DNA from: JBEKYD01 sp052148435
GTDB lineage: Bacteria > Acidobacteriota > Terriglobia > Bryobacterales > Bryobacteraceae
Assembly: GCA_052148435.1 (NCBI GenBank)
Contig: JBKQIF010000126.1
Coordinates: 1 to 64,000, forward strand
Length of the DNA stretch: 64,000 bases
Reading direction: 5' to 3'
Within the stretch, counting starts at the first letter, position 1. Every line of letters starts with the position of its first letter. Shown piece by piece: positions 6,726 to 15,506 of the stretch. Below the pieces are notes generated by a model. That model had not been told where the DNA came from. It saw nothing but the letters and a program-made list of their open reading frames with translations, and ran no database searches. The translations under genes were made by a program, and so were the position numbers.

Positions 6726-9467
6726 TTATTGTTTGACTTCCGCTTCGATGGCTTCCAGTTCCTTGCCGGCTTCGGACCATTTGCCTTGGGCGGCCAGCTC
6801 GTTGTAGCGGCGGAGATGTTCGCGGACGCGGGCCAGCCTGGTATCGGCGGCGGGTGAGGGCGGCGCGGCGGACGTGGCGACCGTTGGCGTGCTGCCGGGC
6901 GCGGCGGTCTGTTGGACCGGTTGGGGCGAGCCGGCGGCGAGTTGGGCCAGGGCCTCATCGTACGTATCGGCGTAGATCAGGCGATTGCCGACGGCCAGCA
7001 CCACCTTCTTCAATTGCGGCATGCGGGCTTCGGTGGCCTGGATATAGATGGGATCGACGTAGAGGAACGTATCGCCGACGGGCAGCACCAGGGTCTGGCC
7101 GCGCAGCACCTGGGAGCCCTGCTGGTTCCACAAGGTCAGGTCCTTCGAGATGGTCTGGTCCTGATTGATGCGGGCGGCGATTTGCATGGGGCCGAAGATC
7201 AGCTCCTGCTTGGAGAGTTGCAGTACCACAACTTCACCCAGGTGGGGGCCGTCGCAGCGCGCGGCCATGAGGCCGATCAGGTTGTCCTTGTTGCGCGGGG
7301 TGAAAGGGTAGAGCAGCAGAAACTCGGCCTTGGTCTCACCGGGGAGGGTGGCCACTACGTAGGTGGGCGATTCGGTTTCGGCGCCTTCGGCCTGGCCGGT
7401 GCCCTTGCGGGCGAGGTCCCAGAGGTCCTCCTTGTTATAGAAGGACTGGGGATCGAGCATGTGATAGGTGCGGTAGATCTCGGCCTGGGTGCGGAACAGG
7501 GTTTCCGGATAGCGGGCGTGGGCGCGCAGATCGGGGGGCATTTCCGAAGCCGGGTGGAAGAGAGTGGGGAACAGGTGCCGGTAGGCGCCGACGATGGGGT
7601 CGTTGGGGTCGAAGATGTAGAGGCGCGTTTCGCCGTCGTAGGCATCCACGGTAGCCTTCACGGCGTTGCGGATGTAATTCACGCGGCCGATATCCGGCAC
7701 TTCCACGGCGCGCGAGTTGGGGTGCGCATCGCTGGTGGTATATCCGTCCGCCATCCATACCAGGCGGCCGGATTCGGTAATCACGAGGTAGGGGTCGGGG
7801 TCCCAATCGAGAAAGCCGGCCAGGGTCTGGAGGCGGTCGCGCACCTTGCGCCGGATGATCATGCGGCTGGAAGAGGTGAAGTAATCGGTGAGCAGGAAAT
7901 TGGGCTCGCCTTCGCGAATGGCCGCGGCGGCGCGCATGAAGAACGAGGAGATCGGAAAGCCGCCCTTGCCCTGGTAGCGGGTGCGCACGTTGTCGTTGCC
8001 GGACGGATAGTTGAATTCCTCCTGGGCGGTGTTGACGAAGACGGGCTCGTGGGTGATTTCGCCGTAGTAGATCTCCGGCCGGGTGAGCTTGAGGCTGGGA
8101 GTGTGGACGCGCGGGGGAGCGTCTTCGATGAGCAGCACCGGCAATCCGTCCGGGGTAATCTGGCTGGCCGAGGCCAGGACAACGCCGTAGCCGTGGGTGT
8201 AAATCAGGTCGGGATTGATCCAACTGGAGCGCGCGCTGGGAAGCAGGTTGATATCGAGCTCGCGGGCGGTGAGCAGCACCTGGCGGTACTGGCCCTCCAG
8301 GGTATAGCGGTCGACGTCGGGGGCATGGAAGGCGTAATAGGGGCGGAGGGCCTGAATCTGGGTGATGGTATCGTGAAAGGCGCGCCAGTCCCAGAGGCGG
8401 ACGTTATCGAGGGTAGATTTATTGCCCGCCATATCGATGGGGGCCTCGGGCCGGGCGTGGAATTCGATCTCGTGGAGTTGCCGGTCGAGGCCGAACGCGC
8501 TGCGGGTGGCGTGGATGTGGGTCTCGATGTACGGGCGTTCGAGCGAGATTTCGTTAGGCGCGACATAGAGCGCCGCGACCGCGCGGGGAACCAGGAATTC
8601 GACGACCAGCGCGAGGGCCATGGCGGCGGCCAACTTCCAGCGCCGCAGCCAGATCAGCACCGCGGCGGCGAGGCTGGCGACAATCAGCAGCCATTGCAGG
8701 GGCAGGCCGATGTTCTGGTCCACCCAATCCACCCCCACCAGGAAGCTGCCGTGTTCGTTGTAGACCATCTGGTAGCGGCCGAGATAAAACTTCACCGCCA
8801 TGGAGAGAAGCAGCACGACGGCGGCGCCGCGCAGGAATCCGGACTCCAGGCCGCCCTCGAGGCGCCAGACGTTGGGGTCGATCTGCGGTTTCTCGCGGTC
8901 CATGGGAAAACTGTGGCGGAGCTGCCAGCCGCGCGCCCCGAGCCAATAAATCAGGATGGCGAATATGGCGAGGGCGAGCACGTAGCCGCGCAACATATCG
9001 TAGAAGGGCAGATCGAAGAGGTAAAACGAGAGCGGCTTGGCAAAAATGACGTCGTGCCAGGCAGTGGTGGAAACCAGGCCCTGGCCGCCGGCGTAGCGGA
9101 TCACGGTCCAGTTATCGATGGCCGCGGCGGCAATCAGGTAAGACAGCCCCAACAGCAGCAGGGTGGAGATGCGGGCATACAGCTTATGGTCGCTCAGGCG
9201 GGTACCGGCAAACTTGAGCGCGCGGGCGTGCGCCACCCAGAGGATGGCGAAGCCCAGCAGAGTGGCGGCGGCCACCGGCGCCACGCCGTAGGTGAGCAGC
9301 GCGAACCAGGTTTCGAGTTGCCCCAGTTCCTTCCACCAGGCAACTTCGATGGCGAAGGAAGCGAGCGACCGGGCGGCCAGCGCCAGCACCCCCAGCGCGA
9401 CCGCTACCGAGATCAGCGCGACGCGCAAGGCGTTGCCGTGCTTTCCTTCTATGGCGAATCGGGGCAT
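6726..9467 (-). CDS. UPF0182-family integral membrane protein
   Basis: Large membrane protein, about 913 aa. The N-terminal third holds about seven hydrophobic segments (for example VALISVAVALGVLALAARSL and the GFAILWVAHA region). A long extracytoplasmic domain of about 500 residues follows, with the family's conserved order: a Trp/Asp-rich NVRLWDWRAF region, YYGEITHEPVFVNT, and a late VLPVGDTFLYVDPIYIQ segment. The C-terminus is low-complexity Pro/Ala followed by a charged helix. The ATG at 9467 (MPRFAIEG) is preferred to the one at 9491. The family is widespread but its biochemical role is unknown. Confidence 0.9.
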   Translation of the reverse strand: MPRFAIEGKHGNALRVALISVAVALGVLALAARSLASFAIEVAWWKELGQLETWFALLTYGVAPVAAATLLGFAILWVAHARALKFAGTRLSDHKLYARISTLLLLGLSYLIAAAAIDNWTVIRYAGGQGLVSTTAWHDVIFAKPLSFYLFDLPFYDMLRGYVLALAIFAILIYWLGARGWQLRHSFPMDREKPQIDPNVWRLEGGLESGFLRGAAVVLLLSMAVKFYLGRYQMVYNEHGSFLVGVDWVDQNIGLPLQWLLIVASLAAAVLIWLRRWKLAAAMALALVVEFLVPRAVAALYVAPNEISLERPYIETHIHATRSAFGLDRQLHEIEFHARPEAPIDMAGNKSTLDNVRLWDWRAFHDTITQIQALRPYYAFHAPDVDRYTLEGQYRQVLLTARELDINLLPSARSSWINPDLIYTHGYGVVLASASQITPDGLPVLLIEDAPPRVHTPSLKLTRPEIYYGEITHEPVFVNTAQEEFNYPSGNDNVRTRYQGKGGFPISSFFMRAAAAIREGEPNFLLTDYFTSSSRMIIRRKVRDRLQTLAGFLDWDPDPYLVITESGRLVWMADGYTTSDAHPNSRAVEVPDIGRVNYIRNAVKATVDAYDGETRLYIFDPNDPIVGAYRHLFPTLFHPASEMPPDLRAHARYPETLFRTQAEIYRTYHMLDPQSFYNKEDLWDLARKGTGQAEGAETESPTYVVATLPGETKAEFLLLYPFTPRNKDNLIGLMAARCDGPHLGEVVVLQLSKQELIFGPMQIAARINQDQTISKDLTLWNQQGSQVLRGQTLVLPVGDTFLYVDPIYIQATEARMPQLKKVVLAVGNRLIYADTYDEALAQLAAGSPQPVQQTAAPGSTPTVATSAAPPSPAADTRLARVREHLRRYNELAAQGKWSEAGKELEAIEAEVKQ

Positions 9468-9622
9468 AGCCCCAAGGGTAGCACCGGGCACGCCAGGCGG
9501 CAGCCAACGTTGCGCCCCCCTCGCGCTACTGGGCGTGCCGATCCTGGCATTGCTCTTTCGTGAATGTTACCGTTACGCCGGTCCGCACCCCCGCCTGAAA
9601 CCCTTCCCCTATCGCCCGATCC

Positions 9623-9931
9623 TTATAGGGCCGCTCGAGGCGGCGGGCCGGCAGGATCGAGAGTGATCTTGAGGCGCGATCCGGTGGCCGCCGCGAAACG
9701 CTCCAGGGTGCGGGTGGAGGGCTTAGAGCCGCCGCTTTCCAGTCGTGCGATGGCGGCCTGGGTTGTCTTCATGCGACGCGCCACCTGTTCCTGGGTCAAA
9801 CCGGCACGGGTGCGCGCTTCGATCAGGGCGGCGGCAAGCGAGAACTCCTCCTCCAGCGCACCGTAGTCGCGGCGGTATTTGGGGTCCTTCATCCAATCTT
9901 TGTGCAAGTCGTCAACGCGGATGCGTGTCAT
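9623..9931 (-). CDS. HigA-type antitoxin, Xre-family HTH
   Basis: About 102 aa. A helix-turn-helix of the Xre type spans about residues 32-85 (LIEARTRAGLTQEQVARRMKT with the recognition helix TQAAIARLESG). The preceding segment is charged and would contact the toxin. The gene overlaps the upstream toxin gene by 4 nt (9928-9931), so the pair is translationally coupled. In this class the antitoxin neutralises the toxin and represses the operon, probably via the inverted repeat at 10269-10284. Confidence 0.85.
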   Translation of the reverse strand: MTRIRVDDLHKDWMKDPKYRRDYGALEEEFSLAAALIEARTRAGLTQEQVARRMKTTQAAIARLESGGSKPSTRTLERFAAATGSRLKITLDPAGPPPRAAL

Positions 9932-10257
9932 CGTTCCGTTACCTCCTTTGCTCGTTCCATCGCCAGATCGATTTCGCGGCGAGGCGTTTTTTGGGTCTTC
10001 TTAAGAAAAACCCTAACCACGACGACGCGGCGGCCCCTCGCGGCGACGTAGATCGTCCGTGAGATGCCGTCCTTGCCCTTCATGCGCATCTCCCACAAAA
10101 GGCCCTCCAGATGCTTTACATGCGGCTCGCGCATCTGTTCAAGACCGTAGCTCTGGATCAATTCGGCAATGCGTCGAAAGCGCGCTTTCATGTCGGCAGG
10201 CAGCGCTTCCACCTCATCCCGAACGCGGTCGTCGAGCAGTTCAACGGCCCACTGCAT
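9928..10257 (-). CDS. RelE/HigB-type toxin (Gp49-like)
   Basis: About 109 aa, with the compact RelE-like order: helical N-terminus (VRDEVEALPADMKARFRRI), then LEGLLWEMRMKGKDGISRTIY and VVVVRVFLKKTQKTPRREI, the latter two characteristic of phage-derived Gp49-like/HigB toxins. Such toxins cleave mRNA, usually on the ribosome. The toxin gene comes first and the antitoxin second, the order typical of higBA. It is divergent from rpsO, whose start is 111 bp away. Confidence 0.85.
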   Translation of the reverse strand: MQWAVELLDDRVRDEVEALPADMKARFRRIAELIQSYGLEQMREPHVKHLEGLLWEMRMKGKDGISRTIYVAARGRRVVVVRVFLKKTQKTPRREIDLAMERAKEVTER

Positions 10258-10268
10258 TCCCTCCTAGT

Positions 10269-10284
10269 ATTGCATTTTTGCAAT
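10269..10284. promoter_or_regulatory. candidate HigA operator
   Basis: Perfect inverted repeat ATTGCA-TTTT-TGCAAT placed 11 bp upstream of the toxin start codon, where the minus-strand promoter must lie. Toxin-antitoxin operons of this type are normally autorepressed through such palindromes. The site is also within 85 bp of the divergent rpsO start. Binding is inferred from position and symmetry only. Confidence 0.5.
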
Positions 10285-10367
10285 GTTCCCAGCGGCCCCG
10301 GCTTTCGTGCTATCCTGTGTGCGTACCAGAACGAGATAAAGAGAAGACAAGGAGTTTTACCCAGCGA

Positions 10368-10637
10368 ATGGCACTGGCGATTGAAGCTAAGCGGCAAGTT
10401 GTTTCCACCAATCAACGCCACAAATCCGACACAGGGTCGCCTGAAGTACAGATTGCACTGTTGAGCCAGCGAATTACGCTGCTGACGGGGCACTTCAAGA
10501 CGCATCGCAAGGATCATGGTTCCCGCAGAGGGCTGCTGACCTTGGTCGCCAAGCGTCGCCGGCTTCTGACCTACTTGCGCGATAGGGACCCGGATTGTTA
10601 CAAGGCGGTCCTGCAGCGCTTGGGCATTCGGCGCTAA
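10368..10637 (+). CDS. rpsO: 30S ribosomal protein S15
   Basis: Full-length 89-aa S15, which binds 16S rRNA and organises the platform of the small subunit. The diagnostic segments DTGSPEVQIALLSQRI, HRKDHGSRRGLLTLV and RRRLLTYLRDRD are present. The ATG at 10368 gives the standard MALAIEAKR beginning; AAGGAG lies at 10349-10354, a slightly long spacing. It precedes pnp in the common rpsO-pnp order, where S15 also autoregulates its own translation in other bacteria. Autoregulation here is not tested. Confidence 0.97.
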   Translation: MALAIEAKRQVVSTNQRHKSDTGSPEVQIALLSQRITLLTGHFKTHRKDHGSRRGLLTLVAKRRRLLTYLRDRDPDCYKAVLQRLGIRR

Positions 10638-10692
10638 TTCCGGAGGCGCGTGGCCTCGCAGCAAAACCACGCTGTCAACTCCAGTCTCATGG

Positions 10693-10712
10693 TGGCCTCC
10701 CGATGGAGGCCA
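10693..10712 (+). other. rpsO-pnp intergenic hairpin
   Basis: Perfect 8-bp stem TGGCCTCC-CGAT-GGAGGCCA between rpsO and pnp. There is no T-tract, so it is not an obvious terminator. A smaller stem GAGGC/GCCTC lies at 10643-10657. In enterobacteria the pnp leader contains an RNase III-cut stem used for PNPase autoregulation, and this could be an analogous element. That role is inferred from position only. Confidence 0.5.
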
Positions 10713-10779
10713 AGACATGACTGGCCCGCGGGGAATTGCACTCCTTACGCCGGCCGAGGTTGGAGGTTTTAAGAAATAA

Positions 10780-12882
10780 ATGTTTCACACAGTTGAAGTT
10801 GACCTGGACGGCCGTAAAATTACCTTTGAAACCGGTAAGATGGCCAAGCAGGCGAACGGCGCCGTTGTCGTTCGTTCCGGAGATTCCGTGGTGCTGGTAT
10901 CGGCTTGTATGGCCGATAAGCCCAAGGCGAATGCCGGATTTTTCCCTCTCACGGTGGATTACCGCGAGTACACTTACGCCGCCGGCAAGATTCCGGGCGG
11001 CTTTATCAAACGCGAGGGCCGTCCCTCGGAGAAAGAAATTCTTACCAGCCGGCTGATCGACCGGCCGATTCGTCCGCTTTTCCCCGAAGGGTTGCTGCAC
11101 GAGACGCAGGTCATCGCCATGGTTCTGTCGGCCGATCCGGAACAGGATCCCAACACGCTGGCGATTTGCGGCGCCGCGGCCGCGCTGGCGATTTCCGATT
11201 TGCCGTTCGCGCACATTCTGAGCGGCGTTCGCGTGGGCCTGAAGGATGGCAAGTACCTGGCCAATCCGACCTACACCGAATCGCGCGAATCGAAGCTCAA
11301 TATCGTGGTCGCCGGCACCGAACAGGGCATCGTGATGGTGGAAGCCGGGGCGCAACAGGTCTCGGAAGCCGAGGTGCTGGGCGCCATCGAATACGGTCAC
11401 GATTGCTGCAAGAAGATTGCCGACGGGATTCGGCAACTGGTGAAGCTGGCCGGCAAGACCAAGCGCGAATTTGCGCCGCCGGCGGTGGACCAGGAAGTCA
11501 GTGCGGCGGTCGAAAATGCCGTCCGCGGCGAGCTGACCGACGCGCTCGATACCAAGAAGTACGAGAAGCTGGAAAGCTACGCCCGGGTGGACGCGCTGCG
11601 CAAGAAGGCGCTGGAATCCTTCCCCGAAGAAAAGCAGGAAGAAGCGGGCGATTGTTATGACGCCCTGAAGGAGCGCATCTTCCGCGACGAGATACTGAAA
11701 AAGCATCGCCGTCCGGATGGCCGCGCTTTCGACGAAATCCGTAAGATCACGATCGAAACCGGCGTGCTGCCGCGTACCCACGGCTCGGCGTTGTTCACGC
11801 GCGGCGAAACGCAAGCCCTGGTGACCCTGACGCTGGGCACCAAGGACGACGAACAGCGGATTGAGCTGCTGGAGCCCGGCGAAGCCTCCAAGCGCTTCAT
11901 GCTGCACTACAATTTCCCGCCTTTCAGCGTGGGCGAAGTGGGCTTCATGCGCGGGCCCGGCCGGCGCGAAATCGGGCACGGCGCCCTGGCCGAGCGTTCT
12001 TTGAGCGCTTTGATTCCCGACGATCAGAAATTCCCTTACACTCTGCGCGTGGTCAGCGACATCCTGGAATCCAATGGTTCGAGCTCGATGGCCACGGTTT
12101 GCGGCGCATCGCTAACGCTGATGGATGCGGGGGTGCCAATCTCCGCGCACGTGGGCGGCGTAGCCATGGGTCTGGTGAAGGAAGGCGACGAGTACGCGGT
12201 CCTGACCGATATCGCCGGCGCCGAAGATCACTACGGCGACATGGACTTCAAGGTAGCCGGCACGCGCGAGGGCATCACCGGCCTGCAGATGGATATCAAG
12301 GTACCCAACGTGACCACCGCCATCATGAAAGAAGCGCTGGAGCAGGCCCGGCGCGGCCGGCTGTTCATTCTGGATAAGATGTACGCGGCGATCGGGGCGC
12401 CCGCCAGCAGCATGTCGCAGTACGCGCCGCGCATCTACACCATGACGATTCCGCAGGATAAAATCCGCGACGTCATCGGGCCAGGCGGCAAAGTCATTCG
12501 CAGCATCATCGAGCAGACCGGCGTCAAGATCGACGTGGAGGACGACGGCACGATTCACGTGGCATCGGCCGACGAGGCTTCCGCCAACAAGGCCCTGCAG
12601 ATCATCTCGGATCTGACCGCTTCGGCCGAAGTGGGCAAGACCTACCTTGGCAAGGTGGTGCGGCTGGTGGATTTCGGGGCTTTCGTCGAGATTTTTCCAG
12701 GCACCGACGGCCTGCTGCACATCAGCGAAATCGCCGAGAACCGCATCAAGGACGTACGCGACGAGTTAAAAGAAGGCGACCAGATTCTGGTAAAGGTGCT
12801 GGCGCTCGAAGGCAACAAAATCAAGCTGAGCCGCAAAGCCGTACTGCGGGAGCAACGCGAAAAACTGAAGCAGGCGAAGTAG
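10780..12882 (+). CDS. pnp: polyribonucleotide nucleotidyltransferase (PNPase)
   Basis: Phosphorolytic 3'-5' exoribonuclease and polymerase acting in RNA decay, about 700 aa. Domain order is complete: first RNase PH-like domain (VDYREYTYAAGKIPGGFIKR), helical linker, second PH domain with the catalytic region (FPPFSVGEVGFMRGPGRREI and LMDAGVPISAHVGG), KH domain (VIGPGGKVIRSIIEQTG, about 565-580) and S1 domain (VRLVDFGAFVEIFPGTDGLLH, about 625-690). GGAGG at 10762-10766 precedes the ATG by 13 nt. The gene follows rpsO after 142 bp. Confidence 0.98.
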   Translation: MFHTVEVDLDGRKITFETGKMAKQANGAVVVRSGDSVVLVSACMADKPKANAGFFPLTVDYREYTYAAGKIPGGFIKREGRPSEKEILTSRLIDRPIRPLFPEGLLHETQVIAMVLSADPEQDPNTLAICGAAAALAISDLPFAHILSGVRVGLKDGKYLANPTYTESRESKLNIVVAGTEQGIVMVEAGAQQVSEAEVLGAIEYGHDCCKKIADGIRQLVKLAGKTKREFAPPAVDQEVSAAVENAVRGELTDALDTKKYEKLESYARVDALRKKALESFPEEKQEEAGDCYDALKERIFRDEILKKHRRPDGRAFDEIRKITIETGVLPRTHGSALFTRGETQALVTLTLGTKDDEQRIELLEPGEASKRFMLHYNFPPFSVGEVGFMRGPGRREIGHGALAERSLSALIPDDQKFPYTLRVVSDILESNGSSSMATVCGASLTLMDAGVPISAHVGGVAMGLVKEGDEYAVLTDIAGAEDHYGDMDFKVAGTREGITGLQMDIKVPNVTTAIMKEALEQARRGRLFILDKMYAAIGAPASSMSQYAPRIYTMTIPQDKIRDVIGPGGKVIRSIIEQTGVKIDVEDDGTIHVASADEASANKALQIISDLTASAEVGKTYLGKVVRLVDFGAFVEIFPGTDGLLHISEIAENRIKDVRDELKEGDQILVKVLALEGNKIKLSRKAVLREQREKLKQAK

Positions 12883-13018
12883 CCTAAACGGTAGCGGGCC
12901 GGTGAGGGACCGTCAGTCACCTGGCAACCGCTCCCTTAGTTAGGGGCCGTGAAGAAATCAAATCGCAGGCCGAAGGCCTACTCCACAAGGTCGGCAAGTG
13001 CATTGGAACCTCGGTGGA

Positions 13019-13043
13019 GCAGGCGTTTACGCCTGCGCTTTTT
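13019..13043 (+). terminator. Rho-independent terminator downstream of pnp
   Basis: GCAGGCG-TTTA-CGCCTGC forms a 7-bp GC-rich stem immediately followed by GCTTTTTC. It lies 137 bp after the pnp stop and before the convergent gpmA end, so it probably ends rpsO-pnp transcription. The intervening 136 bp contain a second short palindrome (AGGCCGAAGGCCT at 12967-12979) and no gene. Confidence 0.7.
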
Positions 13044-13091
13044 CGGTTCGGCCGATTTTCTCCCAGCTACGGCCGCGGCAAGAACGGCGGC

Positions 13092-13835
13092 TTATTTCTT
13101 TTTCCCCTGGGCAGCCACGGCGTCCATGGCGGCTTTCACTTTTTCGGGGTCGCCGAGATAGTAGTGGCCGAGCGGCTTGAGGCGATCGTCCAGCTCATAG
13201 ACCAGGGGCATACCGGTGGGAATATTGAGTTCCACGATGTCCGGCTCGGAAACCTGGTCGAGGTATTTCACCAGCGCGCGGAGACTGTTGCCGTGCGCGG
13301 CGATGAGCACGTTCCGGCCGCTTTGAATGGCAGGGGCGATGGTGTCGTGCCAGAGGGGCAGGAAGCGCGCGACGGTATCCTTGAGGCATTCGGTAAGCGG
13401 CAGTTCGGCCGGCGTCAGACTCCGGTAACGGGGATCGCGGCCGGGATAGCGTTCGTCGCCGGGGGTCAACTCGGGCGGCCGGATATCGTAGCTGCGGCGC
13501 CAGATCTTGACCTGGTCCTCGCCGAACTTAGCCGCGGTTTCGGCCTTATTCAAGCCTTGCAGCGCACCGTAATGGCGCTCGTTGAGGCGCCAGGAGCGGA
13601 ATACCGGAATCCACATCAGGTCCATCTCATCCAGCACCGTCCAGAGAGTGCGGATGGCGCGCTTGAGCACCGACGTGTAGGCGACGTCGAAGTGGTAGCC
13701 TTCGGCCTTGAGCACGCGGCCGCCTTCGCGCGCTTCCTCCAGGCCCTTGGCGGAAAGATCCACGTCGGTCCAGCCGGTAAAGCGGTTCTCCTTGTTCCAC
13801 TGGCTTTCGCCGTGACGCACCAGAACCAGTTTCAT
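13092..13835 (-). CDS. gpmA: 2,3-bisphosphoglycerate-dependent phosphoglycerate mutase
   Basis: Interconverts 3- and 2-phosphoglycerate in glycolysis and gluconeogenesis. The N-terminal LVLVRHGESQWN carries the phosphorylated histidine, and RHYGALQGLNKAE and LIAAHGNSLRALVKYL hold the acid/base Glu and the second histidine. At about 247 aa it is the usual length of dPGM. Two ATGs occur in tandem; the second (13835) gives the conventional MKLVLVRHGES start. The gene lies downstream of glgC on the same strand, separated by 230 bp that include a duplicated glgC tail. Confidence 0.95.
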   Translation of the reverse strand: MKLVLVRHGESQWNKENRFTGWTDVDLSAKGLEEAREGGRVLKAEGYHFDVAYTSVLKRAIRTLWTVLDEMDLMWIPVFRSWRLNERHYGALQGLNKAETAAKFGEDQVKIWRRSYDIRPPELTPGDERYPGRDPRYRSLTPAELPLTECLKDTVARFLPLWHDTIAPAIQSGRNVLIAAHGNSLRALVKYLDQVSEPDIVELNIPTGMPLVYELDDRLKPLGHYYLGDPEKVKAAMDAVAAQGKKK

Positions 13836-13908
13836 CATATGCGGAAGGCCTTTCGTCGTATAATTTGCAAGATATCGGTCAAGTACGGCTCCCTGCCTAG
13901 ACTTGGGT

Positions 13909-14116
13909 GTCCGTTCCCGGCAACCGCTCCCTGGCGGTCGCGGCTCGGTGTTGCCGGTAATTCACGCCACCACCACGATTCCGGTCTCGGTGACATGGTA
14001 ACCCTTGGCGCGGTCCGTTCCCGGCAACCGCTCCCTGGCGGTCGCGGCCCGGTGTTGCCGGTAATTCACGCCACCACCACGATTCCGGTCTCGGTGACAT
14101 GGTAACCCTTGGCGCG
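13909..14116. repeat. 104-bp tandem duplication over the glgC 3' end
   Basis: Two adjacent 104-bp copies (13909-14012 and 14013-14116) differ at one base (T13945 versus C14049). The right copy contains the last codons and stop of glgC. The left copy repeats that tail as non-coding sequence. Each unit also contains a stem-loop region: CCGGCAAC and GTTGCCGG as outer arms, with ACCGC/GCGGT inside. Near identity implies a recent duplication. Confidence 0.9.
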
Positions 14117-15271
14117 GTCAGCTTCGGCATCGAACCCGATCACGCTGGATTCGGGGATCTTCACGCCGGTATCGACAATGGCGCGGCGCACGCGGCTGTT
14201 GCGGCCGATTTCGGCGTCGGGCAACAAGATGGAATAATCCACTTCGCAGTAACTGTTGACACGCACTCCGGGGCAGAGCACGCTGTGGAGCACGCGGCCG
14301 CCGGAGACGATGCAGCCGCCGCTGACCACCGAGTCCACCGCCACGCCCATGCGGCGGCCCTCCTGCGCGAAAACGAACTTGGCCGGCGGCCGGGGGGTGG
14401 CGTTGGTGCGGATTGGCCATTTGGCATCGTAGAGGTTGAATTCGGGCACAACGTCCACCAGGTCCATATTGGCTTCATAGTAGGCGTCGAGCGTACCTAC
14501 ATCCCGCCAATAACGGGATTGCTTGGCGCCGATGTCCTGGAAATCGTAAGCCACGATGCGCAGCCGGTCGAGGTTGCGCGGCAGCACGTCGCGGGCGAAA
14601 TCGTGGGTGGAAGAGGGACACTCGGCATCGGCGTGGAGCAGCTCCAACAAAACCGGCGTCTCGAAAATGTAGATGCCCATGGAGGCGCTGATCATCGCCG
14701 GGTTGAAAGGGGAACGCCGCGGATTGCCGTGCTGCGGTTTTTCCTCGAAGCCCACTACCCGGCAATCGGCATCGATCTGGGCCACGCCGAACTGCGGGGC
14801 ATCGAACGGGGACACCTGGATGGTGGCGATGGTGACATCGGCCTGGTGGGACAGGTGCCAATCCAGCATCTCGCGGTAGTTCATCTTGTAGATGTGATCG
14901 CCCGCAAGGATTAGAGTCTGTTCGGGTTTCTCCGCCTCGATACTCTGAAAGTTCTGAAAAACGGCATCCGCGGTACCTTGGTACCAGTCTTCATGGACGC
15001 GTTTCATGGGTGACAGGACTTCAATATATTCACCGAGTTCGGGGGATAAAATATTCCAGCCATCGCGCACATGGCGCGTCAATTCCAAGGATTTGTACTG
15101 TGTTAGGATGAAGATACGACGGACGTCAGAGTTGATGCAGTTGGAGAGCGTAAAGTCGATGATGCGATAGACCCCTCCGAATGGCACGGCCGGCTTGGCA
15201 ATGTCGCGCGTCAAGGGATAGAGGCGCTCACCGGTACCGCCCGCCAAGAGAATCGCGAGGACGTTTTTCAT
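14066..15271 (-). CDS. glgC: glucose-1-phosphate adenylyltransferase
   Basis: Makes ADP-glucose from ATP and glucose 1-phosphate, the committed step of bacterial glycogen synthesis. The nucleotidyltransferase domain starts with the AILLAGGTGERLYPLTRD loop and has VPFGGVYRIIDFTLSNC and LILAGDHIYKMNY. The C-terminus is a left-handed beta-helix (GGCIVSGGRVLHSVLCPGVR, YSILLPDAEIGRNSRVRRA) used for allostery and oligomerisation. The ATG at 15271 (MKNVLAILL) is preferred; an in-frame extension to 15340 overlaps the promoter region. About 401 aa. Other glycogen genes are not in the window. Confidence 0.96.
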   Translation of the reverse strand: MKNVLAILLAGGTGERLYPLTRDIAKPAVPFGGVYRIIDFTLSNCINSDVRRIFILTQYKSLELTRHVRDGWNILSPELGEYIEVLSPMKRVHEDWYQGTADAVFQNFQSIEAEKPEQTLILAGDHIYKMNYREMLDWHLSHQADVTIATIQVSPFDAPQFGVAQIDADCRVVGFEEKPQHGNPRRSPFNPAMISASMGIYIFETPVLLELLHADAECPSSTHDFARDVLPRNLDRLRIVAYDFQDIGAKQSRYWRDVGTLDAYYEANMDLVDVVPEFNLYDAKWPIRTNATPRPPAKFVFAQEGRRMGVAVDSVVSGGCIVSGGRVLHSVLCPGVRVNSYCEVDYSILLPDAEIGRNSRVRRAIVDTGVKIPESSVIGFDAEADRAKGYHVTETGIVVVA

Positions 15272-15349
15272 TTCTGCGTAAGTACCTGAAAATACTAAGA
15301 AATGGCAGAGGCTGGCAGGGTGCCCCGGCTGGCCTTGCAAAAATTAGGC

Positions 15350-15377
15350 TTGACTTTATTCGTCAACAACCTATGAT
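15350..15377 (+). promoter_or_regulatory. sigma70-type promoter for rpsU
   Basis: TTGACT at 15350-15355 and TATGAT at 15372-15377 are separated by 16 bp. The start of transcription would fall near 15384, leaving a leader of about 120 nt before the rpsU start. The divergent glgC start is 79 bp away on the other side. Assigned by consensus match and position only. Confidence 0.55.
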
Positions 15378-15506
15378 ATCAGTACCTTCTATGCGTGGTG
15401 CAGGGATTTTGGGGATCGCCATCGCCGCCGAGCGTGCCTTGGATTGTCCCGTGTCCTTTTAGATTCACCGGTATAGGAATCTTGGTCTAGTTGGGAGGTG
15501 TGGTTT

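Noticed and set aside
6912..9563. Very long plus-strand open frame (883 codons)
   Set aside because: It is antisense to the UPF0182 gene, and its composition (Gly/His/Val/Ala rich, no motifs) is what a GC-rich gene gives on the other strand.
13909..14116. CRISPR-like direct repeats
   Set aside because: Only two adjacent 104-bp copies without spacers; one copy is the coding end of glgC.
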